A stretch of DNA of 22,070 nt from a virus: IMG/VR virus record IMGVR_UViG_3300018416_000133, positions 1 through 22,070 of that record. The stretch is one strand, 5' to 3'. The notes under the pieces are model-generated. The model worked only from the letters and a program-made list of their open reading frames with translations, was not told the DNA's origin and made no database searches. This document shows, piece by piece, positions 1 to 7,614 of the stretch. The first letter of the stretch is position 1. The number at the start of each line of letters is the position of its first letter. A program made the position numbers and the translations under genes.

Positions 1-86
1 CGATTAAGCTTAGCTTCATATTTTTTATGAGCCTTTATTCCTTCAGGTGTATATGGGAATTCTTTACCATCACTTGCTTTGGGCAT
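1..86 (-). CDS. Partial small phage protein (5' end only)
   Basis: An open frame starts at 86 (ATG) and runs off the left edge. The visible start reads MPKASDGKEFPYTPEGIKAH and continues lysine-rich. An AGGAGA Shine-Dalgarno lies about 9 bases upstream, inside the end of the preceding 43-residue gene, and the two overlap by 17 nt, so translation is probably coupled. Short basic proteins with a PYT-x-EG-like N-terminus are common among phage structural-region genes, but I know of no assigned function. The rest is outside the window, so its length is unknown. Confidence 0.6.
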   Translation of the reverse strand, partial: MPKASDGKEFPYTPEGIKAHKKYEAKLN

Positions 87-201
87 TGACCTTGTCTCCT
101 AGTTTTACTTTTGAACCGAAGGTTTTGGCATAACCTTTAGAAGAAGTAGAGGGAGCTTTTACAGCCACCTCCACTTTAGTTTTTGTAGGCTTCTTAGCCA
201 T
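70..201 (-). CDS. Small basic protein, 43 aa, unknown function
   Basis: The ORF starts with ATG at 201, overlapping the TAA of the upstream 86-residue gene by one base (TAATG), and ends with TGA at 70-72. The product is lysine- and serine-rich (MAKKPTKTKVEVAVKAPSTS at the N-terminus), with no hydrophobic segment and no recognisable fold. Its gapless position between two leftward head-region genes is the main support. It may be a small virion-associated or assembly protein, but that is inference from context. Composition alone would not separate it from a chance ORF. Confidence 0.55.
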   Translation of the reverse strand: MAKKPTKTKVEVAVKAPSTSSKGYAKTFGSKVKLGDKVNAQSK

Positions 202-461
202 TATCTAGTATCCGTAGTCATGCTAACTATATCGCCAGTATCAATGGCAGAACCATCGTTACTTAAGACAGTACACATTCCAAAACCATTAGATGCATAG
301 ATAAAAACAACATCGCCAACATTCATCTCGTTAACCATGCTATTAAAGTATCCAGCAGTATCAACAGTGTTGAGTGCATCGCCAGCCGTTTTATAATGCC
401 AGATATGAAAACCATTACCTGAATAAGAAACTAAACTTAAATCTGCTTGTACAAACGCCAT
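201..461 (-). CDS. Capsid-adjacent small structural-type protein, 86 aa
   Basis: It lies 9 bp downstream of the major capsid gene in the same leftward operon and has a GGAGG-type ribosome site just before ATG 461. The product has no transmembrane segment or signal peptide. An N-terminal stretch around SLVSYSGNGFHIWHYKT is followed by a glycine-, valine- and serine-rich part (NVGDVVFIYASNGFG). This pattern resembles small conserved proteins that often follow the capsid gene in marine phages and may be decoration or head-fibre proteins. That assignment is from memory of the pattern plus position; the sequence proves only a conserved-looking beta-rich small protein. Confidence 0.6.
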   Translation of the reverse strand: MAFVQADLSLVSYSGNGFHIWHYKTAGDALNTVDTAGYFNSMVNEMNVGDVVFIYASNGFGMCTVLSNDGSAIDTGDIVSMTTDTR

Positions 462-470
462 GTCTACCTC

Positions 471-1310
471 CTAATTCTTAAGTTCTAGTTCAAATACACC
501 TTCAGCATCGATCAAGACTGAGTTCTGTTGCATTTTGTTTAATACAAAGTAACTGTCCTTATCGTTGTGATATTGCATATTTGAGGTTATATCAGCACCG
601 ATTGCATGAGCAATGGCATCACTATGGTATGCGTAACACTCTTTATGAGTTGTTCCGGCAGCACCTGATCCGTTTTTGCCTGGTAGACCTGAGTGTGGGA
701 ACCACATAAAGCCTAACCATCTTTTGGCAGTCATTCCACTTGGGAATGGTAGATCATTTTCGCCAACATATTCTGCTCTTGAGAATTGATCTAATGCCAT
801 AAGCTGAGACCATTGTTCCCAACCAATAACACAGAATCTTTTGCCATCATCAGGAACTTCATTGTTGCCGAACTTTTCCATTAATTCTAAAGCCCAAGCT
901 AATGTTATTCCATTAGTTGTTTCATCGTGTGCAGATGTTGTTGTTGTCAACTGATTAATAATTAACTCATCAGTTTTACGTCCTAGTGCATAAGCACCAG
1001 ACTGTTGAGCAACCATCATTTCATCATGGTTAATTCTTAACTGGTCTAGATCATCGACCCATTCCCCAGCAAAGTAATCTTCCAATGTGACGTTTACGTT
1101 AGTGTGTGCAAGGTTCATGGGTGCGATTGATCCATGAGTTGCTTTTGTCGTCGCAAAACCTTTACCGATTTTTTGAAATGTAGTTTTGTTCTTAACTCCA
1201 TTTCTTGAACGAACTGTATTTCTAAGCTTAGAACCCATTCTTTGGTAAGCCATATGAACGCCAGATTCAAATTCTTCAATAAAGGAAGTGCTAATGCTTG
1301 GTGTAGCCAT
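471..1310 (-). CDS. Major capsid protein
   Basis: The 279-residue product is predicted to form the phage head shell. Its position is classic: directly downstream of the scaffold gene and in line with portal and terminase. The N-terminal region (residues about 1-110: FIEEFESGVHMAYQRMGSKL, then a charged arm and an EDYFAGEWVDDLDQ segment) fits the capsid family sometimes called Phage_capsid_2, which I recognise by overall pattern and not by a search. The start is ATG 1310, preceded by a strong GGAGG. The 158-bp gap before it (1311-1468), after the scaffold stop, holds no convincing gene and may carry a promoter or mRNA processing site for high-level capsid expression. There is no protease domain or cleavage signal I can identify. 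Confidence 0.88.
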   Translation of the reverse strand: MATPSISTSFIEEFESGVHMAYQRMGSKLRNTVRSRNGVKNKTTFQKIGKGFATTKATHGSIAPMNLAHTNVNVTLEDYFAGEWVDDLDQLRINHDEMMVAQQSGAYALGRKTDELIINQLTTTTSAHDETTNGITLAWALELMEKFGNNEVPDDGKRFCVIGWEQWSQLMALDQFSRAEYVGENDLPFPSGMTAKRWLGFMWFPHSGLPGKNGSGAAGTTHKECYAYHSDAIAHAIGADITSNMQYHNDKDSYFVLNKMQQNSVLIDAEGVFELELKN

Positions 1311-1468
1311 TAAAGCCTCCGTATTAAAAGTTAAAATTTACTACTATTCTGGTTGTTCGCTTACCTACTTTCCTGAAGTTGTTCCATAAATGGGCTTCTA
1401 AGTAAGTTGTACGAGCCTTCTAGCAATTCCAATCTTTCAGAAAACAGAAACTTTGTTAATTCACATTA

Positions 1469-2245
1469 CTATGCACGTTTCCTAGATAGTTGTTCTGCCA
1501 TAGCTCTTACTTTAGCTATATGAGCTGGATCTCCACCATTTCTCCAGTATTTTGGATCTTGTTGTGCAGACATTAAATCAGCTTTAGTTACAGTTTCTTG
1601 AAATTCAGTAGAAGAAGTCATATTAAATTTAGGCTGACCATTTAACTGCATAATTTCCTCAAAGGCTTTTACCATGGATGCAGACGCTGGAATTGCTGCA
1701 AATGTTTGATAAGCATCTTCTGACAAAGCAGAACTAGCCCATGTGTCAACTCTTTCTAATCTTCTATCAGCATGTTCCCCTAAATCTTGGCTTTCAACTT
1801 CCCAATCAGGACCACTAGTAGAAGAAATATTTGTATATTCAGCAACAATGTCATTAAATTCTTTATTTGTTAAACCCATTTCATGTGCTTTACCACGAAA
1901 CCAATCTAATTTTGGATCATCTTGATTAAAATCAATATCAGCTCCATCTTCATCTACTAAAGAAACTTGATAATCCCCAGAACTTAACGGGACATCTGCT
2001 TGAGCTTCTTGATTAAGTTCTCCCACAAGTTCGTTTTTAATCTCATCACGTCTTGTATGAAATTTGTTTTCCAAGTTTTTATACGATGTAGCAAGTTGCT
2101 CAGGCGTTTCAAACTTAGGGGGCAACCAGTCTGGTCGTTCAACTTCGTTCTGTTCCCCAGAGTCTTGGGATATTGTGCTTCCGACATTGATTTCTGCCGT
2201 ATCGGTGCTTTCATTGCTTTCTGTAATTGTTTGTTCATCAGACAT
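1469..2245 (-). CDS. Head scaffolding protein
   Basis: The start is placed at ATG 2245 (MSDEQTITESNE), which has AAGGAGCGAAA in front, and not at the upstream in-frame Met at 2275. The product is about 258 residues, acidic and hydrophilic. It has a disordered N-terminus, a motif region RPDWLPPKFETPEQLATSYK at about 37-56 and a charged, helical C-terminus ending in basic LSRKRA. The WLPxKF...PEQLAxSYKxLE pattern and the position between portal-side genes and the capsid gene are typical of scaffolding proteins of T7-type podoviruses. These organise capsid subunits and leave the head during maturation. Confidence 0.85.
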   Translation of the reverse strand: MSDEQTITESNESTDTAEINVGSTISQDSGEQNEVERPDWLPPKFETPEQLATSYKNLENKFHTRRDEIKNELVGELNQEAQADVPLSSGDYQVSLVDEDGADIDFNQDDPKLDWFRGKAHEMGLTNKEFNDIVAEYTNISSTSGPDWEVESQDLGEHADRRLERVDTWASSALSEDAYQTFAAIPASASMVKAFEEIMQLNGQPKFNMTSSTEFQETVTKADLMSAQQDPKYWRNGGDPAHIAKVRAMAEQLSRKRA

Positions 2246-2259
2246 TTTCGCTCCTTGTT

Positions 2260-2526
2260 TTAATTGCAGTCCCACTTTCTTAATGCTTTGTTAATCCTAC
2301 TATTTGGATCATTTGCCGTTTTACTACTTGTTAATTTGTTTTTCATACCCTTCATTCTACTGCAAAAGCTTTTTCTTCTTGCAGCTTTAGTAGGACTATT
2401 TTTAGCTTGTTTTGCAGAAACTGGAGCTTGAATATTTTGCCCTTTAGCTTTAAGAGAAGCTCTACCTTTTGCGTTAAGTCCACCTTCAGGATTCTGTCCT
2501 TCTTTTCGTTGCCAAGCATCGGTCAT
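2260..2526 (-). CDS. DUF6321-like small basic protein, 88 aa
   Basis: It starts at ATG 2526, overlapping the stop of the preceding 47-residue gene (ATGA). The sequence begins WQRKEGQNPEGGLNAKGRAS at about residue 5 and ends with a conserved-looking block (ARRKSFCSRMKGMKNKLTSS, then a DPNSRINKALRKW run). This matches my memory of DUF6321, a family found in marine phages and cyanophages; no molecular function is established. It is very basic, so nucleic-acid or head-interior binding is possible. Position between portal and scaffold suggests a virion or assembly role. The 2260 stop lies 15 bp ahead of the scaffold start. Confidence 0.75.
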   Translation of the reverse strand: MTDAWQRKEGQNPEGGLNAKGRASLKAKGQNIQAPVSAKQAKNSPTKAARRKSFCSRMKGMKNKLTSSKTANDPNSRINKALRKWDCN

Positions 2527-2666
2527 ACTGTTTTCTTTGCAGTCTTTTCAGAATCTTTAAAATCTTGATTGGTCGGTGCATTCTTTGAATTCTTTTTATT
2601 CATTTTCTCACCACTACCATTTTCAATACGTTTACGTTTTGCATGAATATTGGCATATAGACCCAT
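2523..2666 (-). CDS. Small basic phage protein, 47 aa (MGLYANIHAKRKR type)
   Basis: ATG 2666 to TGA 2523-2525, with the stop overlapping the next start as ATGA. The N-terminus MGLYANIHAKRKRI and the following GSGEKM segment are a recognisable pattern in many phages, where the gene sits next to a DUF6321-like gene exactly as here. It is lysine-rich with no membrane segment. Function is unknown. The arrangement suggests the two products act together or are co-translated. The gene is easy to miss by length cut-offs. Confidence 0.75.
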   Translation of the reverse strand: MGLYANIHAKRKRIENGSGEKMNKKNSKNAPTNQDFKDSEKTAKKTV

Positions 2667-2670
2667 CTTT

Positions 2671-2931
2671 TTAGTCACCATTCTTTCGCCCCATTTCAGT
2701 TCTGTGCTTTAATAATGCTACGATCCATCTTTGACCTTCAAAGTGAGCAAGATGTTCAATTCCCAGTCCCGAACTGTGAATGTTGTTTGTTGTAATATTT
2801 TCCAAATACTGAAGGAAAGATTTGCCAATGCCCGAACCAAAAAGAGCATAGGCTTTACTATTAAGATCAGCTTCAACTTCAGCAGTGTATGACCTACCAT
2901 CAACCGACGCATTTATTTTCTCCTTTGTCAT
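2671..2931 (-). CDS. Conserved phage protein next to portal, 86 aa, unknown function
   Basis: The start ATG 2931 overlaps the portal stop (ATGA at 2928-2931), indicating translational coupling. The mid-region carries ALFGSGIGKSFLQYLENITT followed by an EGQRWIVALLKHRTEMG stretch near the C-terminus. The latter is a familiar pattern in small phage proteins near head-tail connector genes. It is predicted alpha-helical and soluble with no transmembrane span. An accessory head-assembly role is inferred from position only. Confidence 0.65.
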   Translation of the reverse strand: MTKEKINASVDGRSYTAEVEADLNSKAYALFGSGIGKSFLQYLENITTNNIHSSGLGIEHLAHFEGQRWIVALLKHRTEMGRKNGD

Positions 2932-4520
2932 TGTCCAAGAGTTCCTTGTTGTTGTTGTTGCATCATCTGCATAGCCATATCAATGTTCCCTTGTACTTCT
3001 TGCCTTGAAGCAAGCAGTTCTTCTTTGACACCAAATTTAGATGCCAAATACTTAATAACCTTTTCTTGATTATATAAAGCTGGTGTTATCTCTGGACCAA
3101 ATGTCCCAGCTACAGTTTGCTGAAACCTAACAAAGTCAGCTACGTCTTGTTGATCTTGAGCTCTTAACAATGGAGATACAGGTACAATTCTTATTTCCCT
3201 ACCATCAACCTTTGGTATATCAAGCAAACCTTGTTCTGAATATATAGCAACAACTCTCTCAACCAATGGGTGTAAGAATTCTTTTTGCATACGTCCTGCG
3301 ACTGCTCCCATATCTCTTGCCACGTCAGCAAGCCTTTCTGAAACTTCTGTTGCTGATAACGGTGTTTTTGCATTTGGTCTTGAATCAAGTTCATCAATAA
3401 AAAGAGCTTTCCTGACATTTCTTCTCATATCCTCTAAAATAAGCTGACCTACATCAAACCTTGCAGGACTCTGTAAAGACTCAAGAGAACTCCCAGGACT
3501 TCTAGGTATAAAAGTTCCAGGTTGAATGGTTATGTTATCAGGGTTAAACACACCATCGTCATCATAGACATATGCACCACCTATAGCCATTTCAGCATTT
3601 TCTAGGATTAACTGCACAGTAAGATTTAATGTTTTAATTGCTGGCATAGCTTGTAATATTGGACCTCGTCCCCAAACTTCAGAACCACTTTTAGACCAAC
3701 GTGTTGTTATCCAAGGTAAACTTCCACGACCAAATAACTTTTGTTTAAACATTATATGCTTATCTGTTTCAGATATTAAATAATAGGTAAACTCATCTTT
3801 AAATTTATCATCACTATCATACATTGTAGCTTCAATTAATTTAGTCTTACGTCTAGGATCACGCTTTTGTGCATTAATCATCTCAGATGAATATTTAGCA
3901 TGTGGGTATCTTAACTTTATATCAGTAATGTCACAGTCGTCATTCCATCTAAACCAATCACTTACCATATCCATTGCACCAGATAGCAAAGCAACATTAG
4001 TAGGAGGTACGGCAGTAAAATGGAGATCGCCAACAAAACGTCCAGATTCAACAAGCATGTTCATAGTACCTAAACCTAAGTCTTGAAGACCTTCGTGAAA
4101 CTCAGAATTAAAGTTACTGTTACGCAACCCTTCATGCAAAAGTTCAGTTATGACATCAAGTTCTTTTAGCAACTGATTAGAGATTTGATCAGATGGGTAT
4201 TCAGGTCCAGGAGCTAGCTTAAATGCCCGACCATTTGGAGGAAAAAAGCCAAGCTGTAGTCTTGAGGCAAATCGGGGGAGACCAGTTACTGCCGTTTCGT
4301 CATATATATTTTCTGTACGTCTTTGTCCTGCGAACTCACCAAAAAAGCTTTCTCTGTGAGGCAAAACATAGTCATAAATTTCTTCCCATATGTCAGACCA
4401 ATTCTGCCATTTACCTTTGGCTTTCTTGTATCTATCCATAACTTTTTTATAATCGGCTTGATCTGCACTCACACCACTAGATGGTATTGGGCTAGCATCT
4501 CCACCAACTTCATCACGCAT
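2928..4520 (-). CDS. Portal / head-to-tail connector protein
   Basis: About 530 residues, the right size for a T7-type connector that forms the dodecameric portal for DNA packaging and tail attachment. The N-terminal region (KAKGKWQNWSDIWEEIYDYV, then LPHRESFF) and the central block with PPTNVALL and WGRGPILQAMPAIKTLN are typical of this podovirus portal family. The C-terminus is Met/Gln-rich (MQMMQQQQQ), as in many portals. I prefer ATG 4520 because GGTGG lies about 8 bp upstream; an in-frame GTG at 4532 would add four residues. It overlaps the end of the upstream 75-residue gene by 8 nt (20 nt with the GTG start). It ends in an ATGA overlap with the next gene. Confidence 0.9.
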   Translation of the reverse strand: MRDEVGGDASPIPSSGVSADQADYKKVMDRYKKAKGKWQNWSDIWEEIYDYVLPHRESFFGEFAGQRRTENIYDETAVTGLPRFASRLQLGFFPPNGRAFKLAPGPEYPSDQISNQLLKELDVITELLHEGLRNSNFNSEFHEGLQDLGLGTMNMLVESGRFVGDLHFTAVPPTNVALLSGAMDMVSDWFRWNDDCDITDIKLRYPHAKYSSEMINAQKRDPRRKTKLIEATMYDSDDKFKDEFTYYLISETDKHIMFKQKLFGRGSLPWITTRWSKSGSEVWGRGPILQAMPAIKTLNLTVQLILENAEMAIGGAYVYDDDGVFNPDNITIQPGTFIPRSPGSSLESLQSPARFDVGQLILEDMRRNVRKALFIDELDSRPNAKTPLSATEVSERLADVARDMGAVAGRMQKEFLHPLVERVVAIYSEQGLLDIPKVDGREIRIVPVSPLLRAQDQQDVADFVRFQQTVAGTFGPEITPALYNQEKVIKYLASKFGVKEELLASRQEVQGNIDMAMQMMQQQQQGTLGQ

Positions 4521-4740
4521 TTTTATTGCCACCCATCATTTTACGTCTATAACCTTGAAAATCACCTAACTCGTCACTTTGCAAAGAAGCTTGACCAATT
4601 AAGTTATTAGTTGCTTTACGTTTCCTTTCTTCAGCCATTTGTGTTTGTTTGGCTTCATTCTCTTTATTTATTCTTTCTTGTTCAGCTCTTTGTCTTTCAA
4701 GTTCTGGGTCTTTCTCTACCCTAGGCGTTTTCATTCCCAT
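4513..4740 (-). CDS. Small charged coiled-coil protein, 75 aa
   Basis: Strongly charged and helical: a long Glu/Arg/Lys/Gln run (VEKDPELERQRAEQERINKE) predicts a coiled coil over roughly residues 8-48, and the end reads GYRRKMMGG. It sits between the 141-residue gene and the portal, overlapping the former by 20 nt and the portal by a few nt. Small coiled-coil proteins ending in a G-YRRKMMGG-like tail are common just before portals in marine podoviruses. No function is known; an assembly or virion-core role is plausible. Confidence 0.65.
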   Translation of the reverse strand: MGMKTPRVEKDPELERQRAEQERINKENEAKQTQMAEERKRKATNNLIGQASLQSDELGDFQGYRRKMMGGNKNA

Positions 4741-5146
4741 AAATAGGCTCCTCTAAATCTTTTGAATCAAAAATGACCTTTCCTTTTCGCTTTAGCAATT
4801 CACAATACAATTGATACGGTGTTAAAAGCCAAAATTTAGATATTCCACACAGATGTTTAATAAAACTTACGCAATACATAAGTCTAGGGACATAAATAGG
4901 ATTGTTTTCAGGTTCATATTCAATACATTTGCAACAAACCAACATGAACAATACTAATTCAGTGGCTTTTTTACCTTTTAAAATTTCAATATTAAAACCA
5001 GTAGTAGTAAATTCTATTTTCTTCCATAGCTTTTGTTGAGCATCATAGTTAACTGCAAAAACATGAGAAAAACCATGACGTTGCCTAGTAAATACTTTCC
5101 ACATTCCAATATTTTTACTTTCACAAAAGCATATTACCCATTTCAT
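4721..5146 (-). CDS. Conserved hypothetical protein between TerL and portal, 141 aa
   Basis: The start ATG 5146 overlaps the TerL stop (ATGA). The body contains RHGFSHVFAVNYDAQQKLWK and a C-terminal hydrophobic-aromatic region (PRLMYCVSFIKHLCGISKFW, then LTPYQLYCELLKRKG). Several cysteines and a His are present, but no catalytic signature I can name with confidence. An in-frame Met at residue 15 (MWKVFTRQ) is an alternative start. Proteins of this type recur next to terminase in phages. A papain-like fold occurred to me from the single His and Cys residues, but it is not supported well enough to claim. Confidence 0.6.
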   Translation of the reverse strand: MKWVICFCESKNIGMWKVFTRQRHGFSHVFAVNYDAQQKLWKKIEFTTTGFNIEILKGKKATELVLFMLVCCKCIEYEPENNPIYVPRLMYCVSFIKHLCGISKFWLLTPYQLYCELLKRKGKVIFDSKDLEEPIYGNENA

Positions 5147-6684
5147 AATGATCTAGCTCTACCCATACGACTATTTCTATTCTTTAAACGGGCAAATGGA
5201 TTGCTTACCCTCTCAACAGTAGTGGGGACGGATTGTTTTTGTCCACCTAACATAACTCTCCTTCCTTCTCCACCACCTAAAAACGCATATTGCAACGCAT
5301 CATGGCAATGAGAAAAACGGTTCTTATCAGGTTTGTCTTCATATCTCTCATTACCCATGTAATACATTCTCTTATATTGATAACCACCTTCAAACCCAGA
5401 GATCAAACTAGTGCAAGTAGGACTTACGGTTAAACATGGCAAACCATCAGCCATTCGGTTTATGACAGATTCAACGGCTTCAACTCTAACCGATATATCA
5501 TTACTTGGAGCTGGATATGCAGATATACCAGATGCCCTTAACATCATAAATGGAGTATGCTCAGAGACTTGTGCCATTTGATTTCCAGCAGGATCACCAA
5601 TAAACTTCATTGTTAAATTATCCCATTTGTTCTTGGCTATTTCTCTTTTAAGTATTTCGGCAAATCTAATTGCACCCATATCTTTACCAATTATTTCATG
5701 GAATATTATCCATCTGCCAGTATGTAGTTGCTGACAAAAGACTGCTGAAGGGGAGCGACCAAAGTCTATACCAACAACTACATCATTTTGATCATTAGGC
5801 TGCAAAGGTTCTTTCGATACATGAGTATCCCGTCTAAATGTAGGATAAACTGGTTTACCGTCCATTAAAGCTTGATACTGATTTAAAACATAAACCTTTA
5901 CCCATGAAGGAGCTTTACCTAAGATAATTTTATCATAGTAAGTTTCTTGTAAGTTATCTCTGTTCTCTGATTTTAAATTAGGAACATAACCAGCTAAATT
6001 ACCATGCTCATCTTTCTTTTCTATCATAGCACCAGCTTGGCAAAAGAAATTCCAATCATCTGGCTTAACCATCAATAACTTTTCTTCTGTTGTCATATAT
6101 TCAGGAGTAGGGACTTCTCCAGCAACAATTCCCCACCAATGATCTTCTGATGGTGCATTTGTATCCATTATTACACCAAACCAACTTGGACCACCTTCAC
6201 GCATTGAAGGAAATCTTCCAACCCTCATTGTGCAAGCATCTACAATTGATTTATTTATCTCTCTGGCTTCATTTATCCAAACACCACTTAACTCCAAAGA
6301 TAATAACTTTTTTACGTCTTCAGTTTTATCCAAAGCCAAAAAGATAACTTCTAATTCAACAGTGGTTTTATCCCCTAAAGCAAAACATATATTATGAGTA
6401 TAGGGAGGCGACCAGACAAAACGACCTAGATCATCGTCAAACCAATCTCTCCATGTCTTAATAGTCGTAGTCTTTAACTGAGGATTTGTGTTTCTAATAA
6501 CTGCCCAACGGCTTCTTCTTACACCTTGGTCATTTGGCTTTTGAGATACGGCTTTTCTCATTATCTCCATGCAACAAGCAACAGACTTACCAGACCCAAC
6601 TGGACCTCTAATGCCTCTTACAAATGATTTATCCTTCATAAATTGCTTGGCTACAATTCCAGGAGGTTTATAATCTAGTTTCAT
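5143..6684 (-). CDS. Terminase large subunit (packaging ATPase and nuclease)
   Basis: 513 residues, normal for a TerL. Walker A is GPVGSGKS at about 27-34. A Walker B-like strand LSGVWINEAREI lies at about 132-143, with E139 as the likely ATPase glutamate. The nuclease domain begins around 302 with VVVGIDFG (D307), and a second acidic site lies in FIGDPAG (D364). These are the expected ATP-motor then RNase H-like nuclease order. It pumps DNA into the prohead through the portal encoded two genes downstream. The start ATG 6684 follows the preceding stop directly, with only a weak ribosome site, so coupling is likely. Confidence 0.93.
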   Translation of the reverse strand: MKLDYKPPGIVAKQFMKDKSFVRGIRGPVGSGKSVACCMEIMRKAVSQKPNDQGVRRSRWAVIRNTNPQLKTTTIKTWRDWFDDDLGRFVWSPPYTHNICFALGDKTTVELEVIFLALDKTEDVKKLLSLELSGVWINEAREINKSIVDACTMRVGRFPSMREGGPSWFGVIMDTNAPSEDHWWGIVAGEVPTPEYMTTEEKLLMVKPDDWNFFCQAGAMIEKKDEHGNLAGYVPNLKSENRDNLQETYYDKIILGKAPSWVKVYVLNQYQALMDGKPVYPTFRRDTHVSKEPLQPNDQNDVVVGIDFGRSPSAVFCQQLHTGRWIIFHEIIGKDMGAIRFAEILKREIAKNKWDNLTMKFIGDPAGNQMAQVSEHTPFMMLRASGISAYPAPSNDISVRVEAVESVINRMADGLPCLTVSPTCTSLISGFEGGYQYKRMYYMGNERYEDKPDKNRFSHCHDALQYAFLGGGEGRRVMLGGQKQSVPTTVERVSNPFARLKNRNSRMGRARSL

Positions 6685-7029
6685 CTAAGATAATTTCTTA
6701 ACCTTAACAAATCTTCTTCTGTCTGCTGATCCAGTTGCACCAGCTACCATTGATCTTCTTGCAGCATCATCATTACCACTAGATTCTTCTTCTATAGGTT
6801 TGGGTTCTGGAGTCGGAGCTGGTTTTGGAGTGCCTTTGTCATATTTGTCTGTACCAGTAACAGTGTCAGTAACTTCTGTAATAATCTTTTTCCCAGGCTT
6901 TTCTATTATTTCTTCAAAGCCTTCTTTTGCTATATTCTCAATTCCTTTAGCAACTTTTTTAACTGGCTTGGTTACAATCTTATCAACTGCTTTAACTATT
7001 TTCTTTACTGGCTTTGGTGCTGAACCCAT
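6685..7029 (-). CDS. Lys/Pro-rich protein before TerL, 114 aa
   Basis: The start is chosen at ATG 7029 because AAGGAGACAAAA precedes it; a longer in-frame start at 7092 lacks a ribosome site. The N-terminal half is repetitive and basic (PKPVKKIVKAVDKIVTKPVK), suggesting an amphipathic or DNA-binding helix. The middle has a Pro/Glu-rich linker, and the C-terminus is Arg/Lys-rich (ADRRRFVKVKKLS). Similar proteins beginning MGSAPKP occur beside terminase genes in podoviruses. No function is known. Confidence 0.6.
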   Translation of the reverse strand: MGSAPKPVKKIVKAVDKIVTKPVKKVAKGIENIAKEGFEEIIEKPGKKIITEVTDTVTGTDKYDKGTPKPAPTPEPKPIEEESSGNDDAARRSMVAGATGSADRRRFVKVKKLS

Positions 7030-7098
7030 TTTTGTCTCCTTGTTAAATCGACTTCTGTAAGATAAAATATTTTTTTGGACTTTGCTTTTCACATGATG

Positions 7099-7175
7099 TC
7101 ATGAGTGTGTTTTACCCGTTATAGGATCAGTCCATGAAATTTAAAGGCGTGTCTGTATAGAACGACATATGGCAT
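7099..7175 (-). other. Possible very small or frameshifted ORF between TerS and the next gene
   Basis: Seven bases after the TerS stop, an AGGGG precedes ATG 7175, opening an 18-codon ORF (MPYVVLYRHAFKF, then HGLIL) that stops at 7119. The -1 frame over the same bases reads SWTDPITGKTHS and stops at 7099, and looks more protein-like. Either a short gene with a frameshift or a chance pattern. I do not call a CDS. Confidence 0.2.
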
Positions 7176-7182
7176 GGGACCC

Positions 7183-7614
7183 CTAATCAACATTGAAGTT
7201 AATCTGTACTGCTGTGTTCGCAACCTTAGGTGCGTCAACTCTTAGTCCAGCTCTGTCCATTAAATCCCTAGAGGCTTCTAACCTTACGTGTGCTGACTTA
7301 CTACTTAGCAAATCTCTCATAGTTGCTAGAGCTTGTGTTGCGTCCCAACCCAAACAACTCATTGCTAACTGTTGTCTATACTCTACAACATGAGGCTTAT
7401 TAAGGGTTATATATGCCCATGACTTGTTTCTACCTAGTCGTTTAGCACCTTCTGTTGGGTTGCAACCATCATGCAACATTGCGTGTACCAGATCAGCTTG
7501 TGCTTCTGTTACCTTATTATGTTGTGGTAGTAATGATTGACTGTTCGTTTGTATATCACCCATTGGCACAACCGAACCCTTATACTTATCTTGTTGTGTA
7601 GAATTAGCTTTCAT
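7183..7614 (-). CDS. Terminase small subunit (probable)
   Basis: 143 residues, first gene of the leftward head operon. An N-terminal low-complexity region is followed by a helix-turn-helix-like segment (residues about 36-70: VTEAQADLVHAMLHDGCNPT, then EGAKRLGRNKSWAYITLNKP) and a C-terminal helical part with LEASRDLMDRAGL, which resembles small terminase proteins. TerS binds the packaging site and presents DNA to TerL. The gene pair TerS-TerL is interrupted only by the small basic gene at 6685-7029. The start has a weak ribosome site; an internal Met at residue 18 is possible. Confidence 0.75.
   Translation of the reverse strand: MKANSTQQDKYKGSVVPMGDIQTNSQSLLPQHNKVTEAQADLVHAMLHDGCNPTEGAKRLGRNKSWAYITLNKPHVVEYRQQLAMSCLGWDATQALATMRDLLSSKSAHVRLEASRDLMDRAGLRVDAPKVANTAVQINFNVD

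Noticed and set aside
7092-7092. Upstream in-frame start at 7092 for the Lys/Pro-rich gene
   Set aside because: No ribosome site, whereas ATG 7029 has AAGGAGACAAAA directly before it.
7099-7175. Programmed -1 frameshift at AAATTTC
   Set aside because: The slippery heptamer is not in the required codon phase, so recoding is not supported.
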